Positions 1 through 8,109 are shown, counted from the stretch's first letter. The stretch: DNA of 64,000 nt from Streptomyces sp. CB09001 (GCF_003369795.1 NZ_CP026730.1:6129001-6193000), one strand, 5' to 3'. Translations and numbers: made by a program. Notes: generated by a model not told the origin, from the sequence alone.

Positions 1-401
1 CGCCCTCCACCGCCGACCTCAAGACCGACGACTTCGCCACCGCCTGGGGCGGCATCGCCGGCCTCCAGCTCAGCCTGCCGGCCATGTGGACCGCGGCCCG
101 CGGACGGGGCCTCGGCCTGGAGGACGTCGTGCGCTGGATGTCGGCGCGCACGGCCGCCCTGGTCGGGCTCGACGCGCGCAAGGGCGCCATCGCGCCGGGC
201 CACGACGCGGACTTCGCCGTCCTGGCCCCCGACGAGACCTTCACCGTCGACCCGGCCGCCCTCCAGCACCGCAACCGCGTCACCGCGTACGCGGGCAAGA
301 CCCTGTACGGCGTCGTGAAGTCCACCTGGCTGCGCGGCGAGCGCATCGTGGCGGACGGCGCGTTCACCGACCCGAAGGGACAGCTCCTCGACCGGGCCTG
401 A
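1..401 (+). CDS. allB: Allantoinase, C-terminal part (5' end outside window)
   Basis: The reading frame is open from base 3 and ends at the TGA at 399-401, giving about 132 C-terminal residues of a cyclic amidohydrolase. The segment with 'SARTAALVGLD' and 'KGAIAPGHDADFAVL' is the typical end of the TIM barrel and the closing beta-sandwich of dihydroorotase/allantoinase-type enzymes. Allantoinase opens the hydantoin ring of allantoin to give allantoate. The metal-binding residues would lie upstream of the window. The call rests on the family signature and on the allantoicase gene 64 bp downstream, which uses the product. Another amidohydrolase of the same superfamily is possible but less likely. 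Confidence 0.85.
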   Translation, partial: PSTADLKTDDFATAWGGIAGLQLSLPAMWTAARGRGLGLEDVVRWMSARTAALVGLDARKGAIAPGHDADFAVLAPDETFTVDPAALQHRNRVTAYAGKTLYGVVKSTWLRGERIVADGAFTDPKGQLLDRA

Positions 402-465
402 CGTGCCCGGCCACTCCCTGAACCCAGCACCCCCCGAACAGCCCCGAAAGGAACACCTGATCACC

Positions 466-1596
466 GTGACGGCCCAGCAGAACACCTCGTTGGCCAGCTT
501 CACCGGCGACGCCCGGCCCTACGGAGGCGGCGACCCGTACGCGGACTACCGCACCGCCGACCTCCCCTTCACCCAGTACGCCAACCTTGCCGACCGGCAG
601 CTCGGCGCGGGTGTCGTCGCCGCCAACGACGAGTTCTTCGCCCAGCGCGAGAACCTGCTGGTGCCCGAGCCCGCCGAGTTCGACCCCGAGCACTTCGGGC
701 ACAAGGGCAAGGTCATGGACGGCTGGGAGACCCGCCGGCGCCGCGGTGCCTCGGCCGAGCAGCCCTGGCCCGCCGAGGACGACCACGACTGGGCGCTGAT
801 CCGCCTCGGCGCCCCCGGCGTGATCCGCGGCATCGTCGTCGACACCGCCCACTTCCGCGGCAACTACCCGCAGGCCGTCTCCGTCGAGGGCACCTCGGTC
901 CCGGGCTCCCCCTCCCCGGAGGAACTGCTCGCCGACGACGTGAAGTGGACGACCCTCGTCCCGCGCACCCCGGTCGGCGGCCACGCCGCCAACGGCTTCG
1001 CCGTCTTGGCCGAGCAGCGCTTCACCCACCTGCGCCTCAAGCAGCACCCCGACGGCGGCATCGCCCGCCTGCGCGTGTACGGCGAGGTCGTCCCGGACCC
1101 CGCCTGGCTCACCGCGCTGGGCACCTTCGACGTGGTCGCCCTGGAGAACGGCGGCCAGGTCGAGGACGCCTCCAACCTCTTCTACTCGCCGGCCACCAAC
1201 ACCATCCAGCCGGGCCGCTCCCGCAAGATGGACGACGGCTGGGAGACCCGCCGCCGCCGTGACCGGGGCAACGACTGGATCCAGTACCGCCTGGTGGACC
1301 GCGCGCAGATCCGCGCCGTCGAGATCGACACGGCGTACCTGAAGGGCAACAGCGCGGGCTGGGCCTCCGTCTCCGTGAAGGACGGCGAGGCGGGCGAGTG
1401 GCGCGAGGTGCTCCCGCGCACCCGGATGCAGCCCGACACCAACCACCGCTTCGTCCTGCCGGAGGCGGCCGTCGGCACCCACGCGCGCGTGGACATCTTC
1501 CCCGACGGCGGCATCTCCCGGCTGCGCCTGTTCGGCTCCCTGACCGAGGACGGCGTGGCCCACCTCGCCGCCCGCCACCAGGAACTGGGCGGCTGA
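466..1596 (+). CDS. alc: Allantoicase
   Basis: Allantoicase hydrolyses allantoate to ureidoglycolate and urea in purine catabolism. The 376-residue protein carries the two internal repeats of the family, each marked by an almost identical 'MD(D)GWETRRRR' motif (about residues 84 and 255) followed by an 'RLG/YRL' strand and a 'VEIDTAYLKGN'-type strand. I chose the GTG at 466 because GAAAGGA lies at 446-452; the in-frame GTG at 403 has no ribosome binding site and would begin 2 bp after the allantoinase stop. It probably forms an operon with the allantoinase gene, and a strong hairpin follows the stop codon. Confidence 0.93.
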   Translation: MTAQQNTSLASFTGDARPYGGGDPYADYRTADLPFTQYANLADRQLGAGVVAANDEFFAQRENLLVPEPAEFDPEHFGHKGKVMDGWETRRRRGASAEQPWPAEDDHDWALIRLGAPGVIRGIVVDTAHFRGNYPQAVSVEGTSVPGSPSPEELLADDVKWTTLVPRTPVGGHAANGFAVLAEQRFTHLRLKQHPDGGIARLRVYGEVVPDPAWLTALGTFDVVALENGGQVEDASNLFYSPATNTIQPGRSRKMDDGWETRRRRDRGNDWIQYRLVDRAQIRAVEIDTAYLKGNSAGWASVSVKDGEAGEWREVLPRTRMQPDTNHRFVLPEAAVGTHARVDIFPDGGISRLRLFGSLTEDGVAHLAARHQELGG

Positions 1597-1613
1597 CCCG
1601 CCGCACACCGGCC

Positions 1614-1653
1614 CGCGGGGCGCACCGGCAGGACAGCACCGGTGCGCCCCGCG
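1614..1653. terminator. Bidirectional hairpin terminator between alc and the SDR gene
   Basis: Perfect 15-bp arms CGCGGGGCGCACCGG (1614-1628) and its complement (1639-1653) enclose a 10-base loop. The hairpin sits between two convergent genes and can serve both. No clear U-tract follows, which is usual for Streptomyces terminators. Confidence 0.8.
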
Positions 1654-1671
1654 CGTACGTTCCGGGGGCGG

Positions 1672-2454
1672 TTACGCGGCGTGGCCGCCGTCCACCGCGA
1701 ACTCCGCGCCGGTGACGTACGTGGCGGTCGCCAGGTACGCCACCGTCGACGCCACCTCGTCCGCCGTGCCGAAGCGGCCCAGCGCCGTCAGCGCCGCCTG
1801 CCCGTCCGCGTGGGGGCCGTCCGCCGGGTTCATGTCGGTGTCGATCGGACCCGGGTGCACGATGTTCGCCGTGATCCCGCGCGGGCCCAGTTCCCGGGCC
1901 AGCGCCTTGGTCAGCCCGATCAGCGCCGACTTGCTCGTCGCGTACAGCGTCCCGCCGGGCCCCGGCACCCGCTGGGTCATGCAGGTGCCGACGGTGATGA
2001 TCCGTCCGCCCTCGGTCATGCGGGCCGCGGCCGCCTGCGAGGCCAGGAAGACGCCGCGGACATTCACGGCCAGCAGCCGGTCGACGTCGGCGGGGGAGAG
2101 GCTCTCCAGCGGGCCGAGCAGGCCCACGCCCACGTTGTTGACCAGCACGTCCAGGCGGCCGCCGAGCGCCGTGGCGGCCCGCTCGACCGCCGCCGAGGCC
2201 TCGTCCGCGTCGGCGGAGTCGGCCCGCAGGGCCACCGCCCGGCGCCCCAGCGCCTCGGCGGCCCGTACGACGTCCTCGGCCGCGTCCTTGCCGTTCACGT
2301 AGGTGAGGGCCACGTCCGCGCCCTCCCGTGCCAGTCGCAGGACGGTCGCCGCGCCGATGCCCCGGCTGCCGCCGGTCACGAGGGCGGTGCGGCCGGCCAG
2401 GGGAGCGGTGGCGGTGGCGGGGGCGAGCGGGTTGGTGTGCGTGTTCGTGTTCAT
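1672..2454 (-). CDS. SDR-family NAD(P)-dependent oxidoreductase
   Basis: This is a 260-residue classical short-chain dehydrogenase. The cofactor motif TGGSRGIG lies at residues 27-34, NNVG at 106-109, YATSK with the catalytic Tyr/Lys at 171-175, and the C-terminal 'VTGAEFAVDGG' is typical. The position 13 residues before the catalytic Tyr, normally Ser, reads Cys158 with Thr157 beside it, so the catalytic triad is unusual. The ATG at 2454 starts the N-terminal 'MNTNTHT' extension; longer upstream readings lack a start signal. The gene is convergent with alc and has its own terminator. The substrate cannot be told from sequence. Confidence 0.88.
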   Translation of the reverse strand: MNTNTHTNPLAPATATAPLAGRTALVTGGSRGIGAATVLRLAREGADVALTYVNGKDAAEDVVRAAEALGRRAVALRADSADADEASAAVERAATALGGRLDVLVNNVGVGLLGPLESLSPADVDRLLAVNVRGVFLASQAAAARMTEGGRIITVGTCMTQRVPGPGGTLYATSKSALIGLTKALARELGPRGITANIVHPGPIDTDMNPADGPHADGQAALTALGRFGTADEVASTVAYLATATYVTGAEFAVDGGHAA

Positions 2455-2709
2455 GGGTCCATCCCAGCCGGGCCGGGCGGCCCGTGCTGGCGGCGAACGG
2501 ACATCGACCTGACCGGCTGGTCCGGCCCGGCCGCGCCGGACCAGCTCGCCTGAACGCCCAGGACCTTCGCTGGTTGACCTGTCGATCTCCGACCCCCTGC
2601 GTGGGTGACGCGTCAACCGTCCTGGAGGAGTACGGCGGCCTCGTCCTCCCCGGCTCTGCAGGCGGTGTTCCCGGTGCGAACCGTCGGGGTGCACGTCCGG
2701 CACGCGTGG

Positions 2710-3177
2710 TCAGCCGGGCTGCTTCTCCATGTGGTCCAGAATGCGCTGGGAGAGGTGACCGAATGTCTTGAGCTGGCTCGGGGTCAGGGCGTCGACGAAG
2801 AGGCGGCGGACGTGATCGACGTGCTGGGGTGCGGCTTCCTCGATCGCCCGGTAGCCGGCCGGGGTGGCGACGATGAATGCGCCGCGTCCGTCGTCGGGAC
2901 ACTCCTCCCTGGCCACCAGGCCGCGTTTCGCCATCCGGGTGACCTGGTGGGACATCCGGCTCTTCTCCCATTCCGCGAGTTTGGCCAGGTCCAGGAAGCG
3001 CATCCGCCCGTCTCCCCGTTCGGTGAGGTTGACGAGCACGATGTAGTCGGACGCGGACAGTCCGGAGTCCGCCTGGATGTGCCGGGACAGCCGTCCGACG
3101 AGCGTCTCCTGCATGCGGATGAAGCTGTCCCAGGCGGCCTTCTGCTCCGGGTCGAGCCAGCGCGGCGGTGCGTCCAT
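2710..3177 (-). CDS. MarR-family transcriptional regulator
   Basis: This is a 155-residue winged-helix regulator of MarR type. It has an N-terminal dimerisation helix ('KAAWDSFIRMQETLVGRL'), the recognition region 'LAEWEKSRMSHQVTRMAKRGLV' and a wing with 'DDGRGAFIVATPAG'. The conserved wing Asp/Arg pair is present. It lies 255 bp upstream of the SDR gene in the same direction and may control it. An imperfect dyad just upstream of its ATG (3186-3204) is a candidate autoregulatory operator. The ligand is unknown. Confidence 0.9.
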   Translation of the reverse strand: MDAPPRWLDPEQKAAWDSFIRMQETLVGRLSRHIQADSGLSASDYIVLVNLTERGDGRMRFLDLAKLAEWEKSRMSHQVTRMAKRGLVAREECPDDGRGAFIVATPAGYRAIEEAAPQHVDHVRRLFVDALTPSQLKTFGHLSQRILDHMEKQPG

Positions 3178-3185
3178 GCGTTTCA

Positions 3186-3204
3186 GTCTAACGAAATTGT
3201 TGAC
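3186..3204. promoter_or_regulatory. Candidate MarR operator
   Basis: GTCTAACGAAATTGTTGAC is an imperfect inverted repeat (GTCTAAC against GTTGAC) 9 bp upstream of the MarR start codon. It is AT-rich compared with its surroundings. The assignment is inferred from position and symmetry. Confidence 0.4.
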
Positions 3205-3468
3205 ACCTCATCTACTGGTGGTGGCGGGATCAGGGCCTCGTCGTGCGGTGTCCGCTCAGGTCGGGTTCTCGCCGCCGCCGCCGACGACGTAGACGGAGAC
3301 GTGGACGTTCGAGCCGACGACCCGACCGCTACTGCCCCCGGTGACCACCGGCGTCCTGCCCGCCAGCTGTCCCCTGCGGGTGGCTCCCTCACTCTCGATG
3401 CCGATCCGTTCGCCACCCGGACCGCGGGACACCGGAGGCGCGAGCCCTGACGCGGCGTCCGCCATGCT
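3205..3468. other. Intergenic region without a confident gene
   Basis: Together with the upstream operator this makes a 291-bp gap between the MarR gene and the transmembrane regulator. A minus-strand reading frame of 69 codons (3256-3465) exists, but it has no ribosome binding site and no recognisable motif, so I do not call it a gene. Confidence 0.5.
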
Positions 3469-4902
3469 TTACGTACCGTCCTGCGATGCGGGCTCCCACC
3501 CGCGTCCCAGGGTGTCGTACACGTACCGGGGCAGGCCTTCGACGGCGCTGGTACGGAACGGGCGGCCGTCGTCGTCGACGCGCACGGTGCCCGTGCGGCC
3601 CTGGGAGGACCAGTCCAGTTCCAGGTACCAGCGGCAGTCGCACGAGGAGGTCCCGGCCGTGACCAGCAGCACCTCGGGGTCCTCGGCGGAGACGCGGTAG
3701 GGCATGCGCACGGCCGGGATCGGCGTGCCGGAGTCGTTCCCGGGGACCGCGCGGGCGATGGGCCGGTCCTTGTCCAGGTCCACGGCGAAGGACCGGGGAG
3801 TGATCGAGCCGCCGCAGCCCTGGTCCATGGCGTAGGTGTTGCCCTCGGCCGGAGACGTACGGCCGACCACCCGCACGCGCAGCGCCTCCAGTACGACGGC
3901 GGTGTCGCTGCGGCCCTGCACCGACAGCTGTACGAGTGTCTCGCCGCCGTGGACCGCGTTCTGCGTCGCCGCCCAGGGCGCCGCGTCCTGCGGGGCAGGG
4001 GGAGGGGGGACCTGGCCCGGTGGCCTGGCGATGACGTAGTCGTGGCCGCAACCGAGCTTCCAGGCCTGGGAGTTCACGGCCCAGGTGAGCGGCGAACCGG
4101 TGGGCTGTGCGCCGCGGGGCGCGGCGGATGTCGCGCCGGGCGGGCGGGCAGCGCTTGGCTTCTCCCTCGCGGCGGCGGAGCCCGAAGGCCGCTCGGAGGC
4201 CTCGGCGGTGGGGGTGCCGCTCGGGCCGGGAGAGGCACTCCGTCGCTCAGGCACCCCGGCCGCGGGCGTGCCGGACGCCGTCGGACCGGCGACCTGGCCG
4301 TGACTGTCGACGGACGGCCGCCGCCCGTCCGGCAGTGCGGACAGGGTCCCGAGCGTGGCGAGCACGGCACCGACCGAGGCCAGGGCGACCGCGAGACGTC
4401 TACGGCGGTACCAGGGGCGGCGCGGCGGCGCCGCCGCGGGGACCCGGGGCGGGCCGGACGCGGGGTCCGTTTCGGCGGCCGGACCGCCGGCGGTCTTCGG
4501 TGCTGCCCACGGTCCGCCCGCCGCGTCGTCCGCCGCCTCCGCCGTGTCGTCCGCCGCCGCCTCCGCCGTGGCGCCGGGCGCGCTCCCCGCCGTCCCCGTT
4601 GTCCCCGGCGTACGAGGCCGACGGCGGGCCGCCACCGCCAGGAGCCAACGGCGGTGGAGTTCCAGGCGTTGCTCCGAGGTCGCCCCGCACAGGGCCGCGA
4701 AGCGTTCCACGGGGGCGAAGTCGAGCGGTACCGCGTCGCCCGCGCAGTAGCGGTGCAGCGTCGAGGTGTTCATGCCCAGACGGCGGGCCAGCGAGCCGTA
4801 GCTGCGGTCCGTGCGCTCCTTCAGCGCGCGCAGCAGCGCCGCGAACTCGGCCACCTCGTCGATGCCGTCGCCGTCGTCCTGTGCCGGCACAGGTCCACCC
4901 AT
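3469..4902 (-). CDS. Transmembrane XRE-type regulator with extracytoplasmic domain
   Basis: The 477-residue protein begins with a helix-turn-helix domain of XRE type (about residues 15-60, 'SYGSLARRLGMNTSTLHRYC'). An Ala/Pro/Thr-rich linker follows, then a single membrane span at about 169-190 and a second low-complexity Pro/Ser/Ala stretch. The C-terminal globular domain contains four Cys residues including 'SCDCRWYLELDW'. This layout suggests a membrane-tethered DNA-binding protein that senses something outside the cell. I chose the ATG at 4902, with GGGGTGG upstream, because the preceding reading frame has no coding character. The gene is divergent from the secreted-protein gene at 5127. 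Confidence 0.8.
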   Translation of the reverse strand: MGGPVPAQDDGDGIDEVAEFAALLRALKERTDRSYGSLARRLGMNTSTLHRYCAGDAVPLDFAPVERFAALCGATSEQRLELHRRWLLAVAARRRPRTPGTTGTAGSAPGATAEAAADDTAEAADDAAGGPWAAPKTAGGPAAETDPASGPPRVPAAAPPRRPWYRRRRLAVALASVGAVLATLGTLSALPDGRRPSVDSHGQVAGPTASGTPAAGVPERRSASPGPSGTPTAEASERPSGSAAAREKPSAARPPGATSAAPRGAQPTGSPLTWAVNSQAWKLGCGHDYVIARPPGQVPPPPAPQDAAPWAATQNAVHGGETLVQLSVQGRSDTAVVLEALRVRVVGRTSPAEGNTYAMDQGCGGSITPRSFAVDLDKDRPIARAVPGNDSGTPIPAVRMPYRVSAEDPEVLLVTAGTSSCDCRWYLELDWSSQGRTGTVRVDDDGRPFRTSAVEGLPRYVYDTLGRGWEPASQDGT

Positions 4903-5126
4903 CCTCGTACCACCCCAACAGGCCCGGGACGGCATCCCAGGCACCCCATGTACCTGCACGTCGGACGGGCTGGGATGGTTCCACCGTGCCCGGACGGCCG
5001 TCGGCTGTTGCGCCCGGCCGCCGTGACCGCCGATGCTCTTGGTGCCGCACCGACCAGGCCCTGGCCGACCAGCCGGCCTCTCGCCGCCGCATCCGTGACC
5101 ACGCATCACCCACCGGGGGTACGCCC

Positions 5127-5750
5127 ATGTCCCTGCGCATCCGAACGAGCACGCTCACCGCACTCACCGTCGCCGCCCTCGCGGCGGGCACGGTCCTCGT
5201 GGCCCCGTCCGCCGGCGCCGCGCCGAAGGCCGCCGCGCCCACGTTCCTGTCGGCGTCCCAGCTGCCGCCGCACCCGTCGTCGTCCTGGACCGCCGGGCCC
5301 GTCACCGACGGGTTCCCGGAGGAACTGGGCCTCTGCTTGAGCACCGAGGGCGTGCCCGCCCACGACTACCGGCACCGACGGTTCTGGACGGAGCTGGACA
5401 CCGGTGCCGTGCAGTTGACCGTCGTCGCGGAGAGCGCCGTCCGGGCCAAGGCTCTGGCGAAGCACTACGACGACCTGATCCGCACCTGCGCCGACCGCAT
5501 CGAGGAGTCCTCGCCCGACGTGGAGGCCGAGGGGCGCGACTTCGGCAGGCTGCCGGTCGAGGAGGGCGCCCGCGTCCGCGGCCTGCACACCGAGACGTCC
5601 TGGGGTGCCACCGACATCGCCCTGCTGTCGGTCGGGCGGGACGGCAGGACGGTCACCGTCCTCAAGTGGGGCCAGCTGGGCGACTTCAAGAACGCGCCCG
5701 TGGCCGCCTTCAAGAGGACCACGAGAACGGCCGTCGACCAGCTGTACTGA
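5127..5750 (+). CDS. Secreted protein of unknown function
   Basis: This is a 207-residue protein with a clear Sec signal peptide: 'MSLRIRTSTLTALTVAAL' followed by an Ala-rich stretch and likely cleavage near residue 31 after 'SAGA'. The mature part resembles PknH/sensor-like extracellular domains in general form, with two Cys residues ('LGLCLS', 'RTCADRI') that could pair. I do not recognise a defined family with certainty. It is divergent from the transmembrane XRE gene, and the 224-bp space between them probably holds both promoters. Confidence 0.7.
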   Translation: MSLRIRTSTLTALTVAALAAGTVLVAPSAGAAPKAAAPTFLSASQLPPHPSSSWTAGPVTDGFPEELGLCLSTEGVPAHDYRHRRFWTELDTGAVQLTVVAESAVRAKALAKHYDDLIRTCADRIEESSPDVEAEGRDFGRLPVEEGARVRGLHTETSWGATDIALLSVGRDGRTVTVLKWGQLGDFKNAPVAAFKRTTRTAVDQLY

Positions 5751-5776
5751 CCGGGCGGCTCGTTGAAGGACCAGGG

Positions 5777-5808
5777 CCGTCCTCCCGCCACGGGGGTCGG
5801 GAGGACGG
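5777..5808. terminator. Hairpin terminator after the secreted-protein gene
   Basis: Perfect 11-bp arms CCGTCCTCCCG (5777-5787) and CGGGAGGACGG (5798-5808) surround a 10-base loop. It ends the plus-strand gene and also lies at the 3' side of the broken AraC gene. Confidence 0.75.
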
Positions 5809-5844
5809 TCCTCGACTTTCGTCCGCGGCCGAGCGCTCAGGTTG

Positions 5845-6291
5845 CCGTGACCGGCTGCGGAACCGTGTGGGCGATGAGCCGACCACGCGGCGGACGGCGG
5901 TGCTGAAGGCGCGAAGGCGCTCTCGGACCGGTAGCCGGTGGCCTGTGCCCGCTCTGAGATCGGCAGGGTGTCGCGGGCGAGGGCGTCGCGCGCGAGGCTC
6001 GTCCGCCATTGGACCAGGTACTCCAACGGCGGGACCCCGACGTGGCGTTCGAAGGCCTGGGCGAACGCGGACCGCGACAGGTGGCTGTGGCTGATGTCGG
6101 CGAGCTCCTCGGCGGCGGGGCCCCCGACCTCGGTGGCCAGGAGATCGGTCAGCTGCGCGAGCCGCCCGCCGTGCGGGTCGGCGGCGGTGCCGCGCACCAG
6201 GCCCCCGATCCGCACGTGCGGGAACCTGTCGAAGCGCGGGGCCCGGTCTCCCGCGGCCCGCAGGCCGGGCCCGATCGCCGTGCGGGGTGCC
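5845..6291 (-). pseudogene. Broken AraC-family regulator (cupin-type)
   Basis: Reading the minus strand gives the C-terminal part of a cupin-type AraC regulator. It contains 'ISHSHLSRSAFAQAFERHVG' followed by 'PPLEYLVQWRTSLARDALAR' and 'ATGYRSESAF'. The frame then breaks, and the expected continuation 'FSTAVRRVVGSSPTRFR' appears in another frame. Removing one copy of an 8-bp tandem duplication (5905-5920) restores one frame through the break. The N-terminal cupin half is missing, and 'LLATEVGG' runs directly into the HTH region, which suggests an internal deletion too. The locus is not expected to make a working regulator. Confidence 0.8.
5905..5920. repeat. 8-bp tandem duplication that breaks the AraC frame
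   Basis: GAAGGCGC occurs twice in direct succession (5905-5912 and 5913-5920). On the coding strand this is GCGCCTTC repeated. Deleting one copy restores Ser-Ala-Phe-Ser-Thr-Ala in one frame, so the duplication is the direct cause of the frameshift. Confidence 0.85.
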
Positions 6292-6324
6292 GGCGTTGCC
6301 CGCCGAGAGCACCCTCACCCGATC

Positions 6325-6342
6325 TGGTTGTTACATCAACCA
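6325..6342. promoter_or_regulatory. Palindrome TGGTTG-N6-CAACCA
   Basis: TGGTTGTTACATCAACCA is a perfect 6-bp dyad with a 6-base spacer, typical of a dimeric repressor site. A near copy lies at 6573-6590. No regulator for it is identified. Confidence 0.5.
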
Positions 6343-6393
6343 TGGTGCCATGGACCAGGTGCCTACGCCTGCGCTCCCGCCGTACCCGGCCCG

Positions 6394-6501
6394 TCAGTCA
6401 CTGACCTTGCTGCGGGACTGGTACAGCAGGTCCTGGTACTCGGGGTGCCGGCTGACCCAGCCCGCGAAGAAGGGGCGCGCGTCGCTCACTTCGACCGTCA
6501 T
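6394..6501 (-). CDS. Small 35-residue ORF with strong ribosome binding site
   Basis: The minus strand has an ideal AGGAGGA a few bases before an ATG at 6501. The frame encodes 35 residues ('MTVEVSDARPFFAGWVSRHP...YQSRSKVSD') and ends in TGA at 6394-6396. The composition is protein-like, with Trp, Phe, Tyr and His, but I recognise no family. It may be a genuine small protein or the surviving start of a truncated gene. It lies between two matching palindromes, which suggests a regulated unit. Confidence 0.45.
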   Translation of the reverse strand: MTVEVSDARPFFAGWVSRHPEYQDLLYQSRSKVSD

Positions 6502-6572
6502 GTGTCCTCCTGGCGGGGTTCGAACCGGCCGGCCGACGGAAATCCGCGAGCCGGAGCGTCACCCAACCCATA

Positions 6573-6590
6573 TGGTTGACCCACCAACTT
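6573..6590. promoter_or_regulatory. Second copy of the TGGTTG-N6-CAAC dyad
   Basis: TGGTTGACCCACCAACTT repeats the half-sites and 6-base spacer of the site at 6325-6342, with the last two bases different. It lies about 70 bp upstream of the small minus-strand ORF, a plausible operator position. Confidence 0.45.
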
Positions 6591-6698
6591 GCCAAGTGGC
6601 GTGCTCCTCCCCGATCTTCCGGGGGCCGCTTTCCGGCCATGGTCGACGCGTGTGTCATACTCGGCGCCGCTCGTAGCACTATCGGACCGGGGGGCCGC

Positions 6699-7205
6699 AT
6701 GCACGCCGTATCTCTGCAAGCCCCCTACCTGGATACGGCCGCGGATCAGCTCTGCTTCTCTCTGGACCTGACCGAACGGCCGGCGCTTGCCGAACGTGAG
6801 GTGTTCGTGGGAGGGCTCACCGTGCGACTGAGGCTGCTCGGGGCGTCCCACCAGGTCTTCGCGGGCCCGGTGCGGGAGACCGTGGCGTGCCTGCCGGAGG
6901 CGGTGAGGGGACTCCCGGCGACGCACACCCGGCGGTGGGCGGGGTGGACGTACGACTTCAGCGCCACCACGGCACGCCTGGACCCCGGGGAGTTCAGCGC
7001 CCGGGTCGCGGACGCCCTGAGCCGCGCCGACGAGGCGGAGCACAGCCTGTGCGGGGTCTTCCCCGGGTCTCCGGACGCGGTGACGGCGGTGGTCGTCGAG
7101 GCGCGCGACAAGCGGTCCGGCGCGGGGCTGGCCTGGCGTACCTGGCACAGCTATCCGCAGGACGGGCACATCGTATCGACGCACAGCCGGCTGGAGGCCC
7201 GATGA
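6699..7205 (+). CDS. DUF2617 family protein
   Basis: This 168-residue protein matches the DUF2617 family in length and in the motif 'VFVGGLTVRLRLLGASHQV', followed by 'RWAGWTYDFSATTARLD'. Biochemical function is unknown. The ATG at 6699 follows a GGGGGG stretch; the reading frame upstream of it is not protein-like. The gene opens a four-gene unit (DUF2617, DUF4247 lipoprotein, DUF350 membrane protein, membrane aminopropyltransferase), and its stop overlaps the next start. That arrangement suggests a joint role with polyamine-type chemistry at the membrane. Confidence 0.85.
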   Translation: MHAVSLQAPYLDTAADQLCFSLDLTERPALAEREVFVGGLTVRLRLLGASHQVFAGPVRETVACLPEAVRGLPATHTRRWAGWTYDFSATTARLDPGEFSARVADALSRADEAEHSLCGVFPGSPDAVTAVVVEARDKRSGAGLAWRTWHSYPQDGHIVSTHSRLEAR

Positions 7206-7600
7206 ACAGCACCCGACTCCTTCGCGGGGCGGTGGCGGCCGTGCTGGTCACGGTCCTGCTCTCCGCCTGCTCCAGTGACGGGGAGGACGGCGTCCCGCGC
7301 AGCTGGATCGGCAAGACGTACTCCGCCGGCGGGAGCGGGTGGCTCGACAGGAACAGCTCACCGGTCAAGGTCGCCGACGCGATCGACGGCCACCGCGACG
7401 CCCTCGACCGGGCGTCCGGCGGCGGCAGCGAATTCCTGCGCTACGGCGACGACATGGTGACCGTCTCACCGTATCCGAGCGGCGGCAGCACGATCGAGAT
7501 CGAGGACTACCGCAACGGCTACCGCCGGCACCACCAGCACCTCACCTACTGGCCCAACCCGAGCAGCTTCCGCGGCGGCGGCCCCGGCTCCGGCAAGTGA
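7202..7600 (+). CDS. DUF4247 family lipoprotein
   Basis: The 132-residue product starts with an n-region ('MNSTRLLR'), a hydrophobic core and a lipobox 'LLSAC' with Cys at about residue 23, so it is probably a lipid-anchored extracytoplasmic protein. The mature part contains 'SWIGKTYSAGGSGWLDR' and ends in an Arg/His-rich 'YRNGYRRHHQHLTYW' segment, as in DUF4247. The start overlaps the DUF2617 stop by ATGA, which implies translational coupling. Function is unknown. Confidence 0.85.
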   Translation: MNSTRLLRGAVAAVLVTVLLSACSSDGEDGVPRSWIGKTYSAGGSGWLDRNSSPVKVADAIDGHRDALDRASGGGSEFLRYGDDMVTVSPYPSGGSTIEIEDYRNGYRRHHQHLTYWPNPSSFRGGGPGSGK

Positions 7601-7646
7601 CGCCGGCGCCCCCGACCCCAACGACGCCCTCCAGAAAGGCAACGCA

Positions 7647-8087
7647 GTGACCGAGATCTTCGAGTCGGCCGGGCAGGCCCTGCTCTACGGGGTCGTGGGC
7701 CTCGCCGTGATGGCCGTCGGCTTCGGCGCCCTCGACCTCGTCACGCCGGGCAAGCTCTTCCACGTGGTGTGGCGGGACCGCAACCGCGGCGCGGCCGTGC
7801 TCCTCGGCAGCCAGTCCCTCGCGGTCGGGCTCGTCATCATGTCGGCCATCCAGGCCAGCGAGTCCGAAGAGGGCCTGGGATACGGCCTGTTCAGCACGCT
7901 CCTCTACGGTCTGGCCGGGGTGCTGGTGATGACGCTGGTCGGTATCGTCATCGGCATGCTGACGCCGGGTCGGATGGGCGCGGTGGCCCTCGACGACGGC
8001 GACGACCACCGCCCGCACCCCGCCGCCTGGGTCCAGGCCGGCATGTACCTGGGCACCGCCGTCATGGTCGGCGCGGCCCTCTCCTAG
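7647..8087 (+). CDS. DUF350 membrane protein
   Basis: The 146-residue protein has about four hydrophobic segments and the DUF350 pattern ('LLYGVVGLAVMAVGFGALDL', 'GSQSLAVGLVIMSAI'). It starts with GTG at 7647, 46 bp after the lipoprotein gene, preceded by AGAAAGG. It lies between the lipoprotein and the aminopropyltransferase genes. Function is unknown; a membrane partner for the enzyme is the obvious inference. Confidence 0.85.
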   Translation: MTEIFESAGQALLYGVVGLAVMAVGFGALDLVTPGKLFHVVWRDRNRGAAVLLGSQSLAVGLVIMSAIQASESEEGLGYGLFSTLLYGLAGVLVMTLVGIVIGMLTPGRMGAVALDDGDDHRPHPAAWVQAGMYLGTAVMVGAALS

Positions 8088-8109
8088 GACCACCACGAGG
8101 ACCACCCCC

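Noticed and set aside
3256..3465. Minus-strand 69-codon ORF between the MarR and transmembrane XRE genes
   Set aside because: No ribosome binding site, no recognised motif and a composition like other antisense or non-coding frames here.
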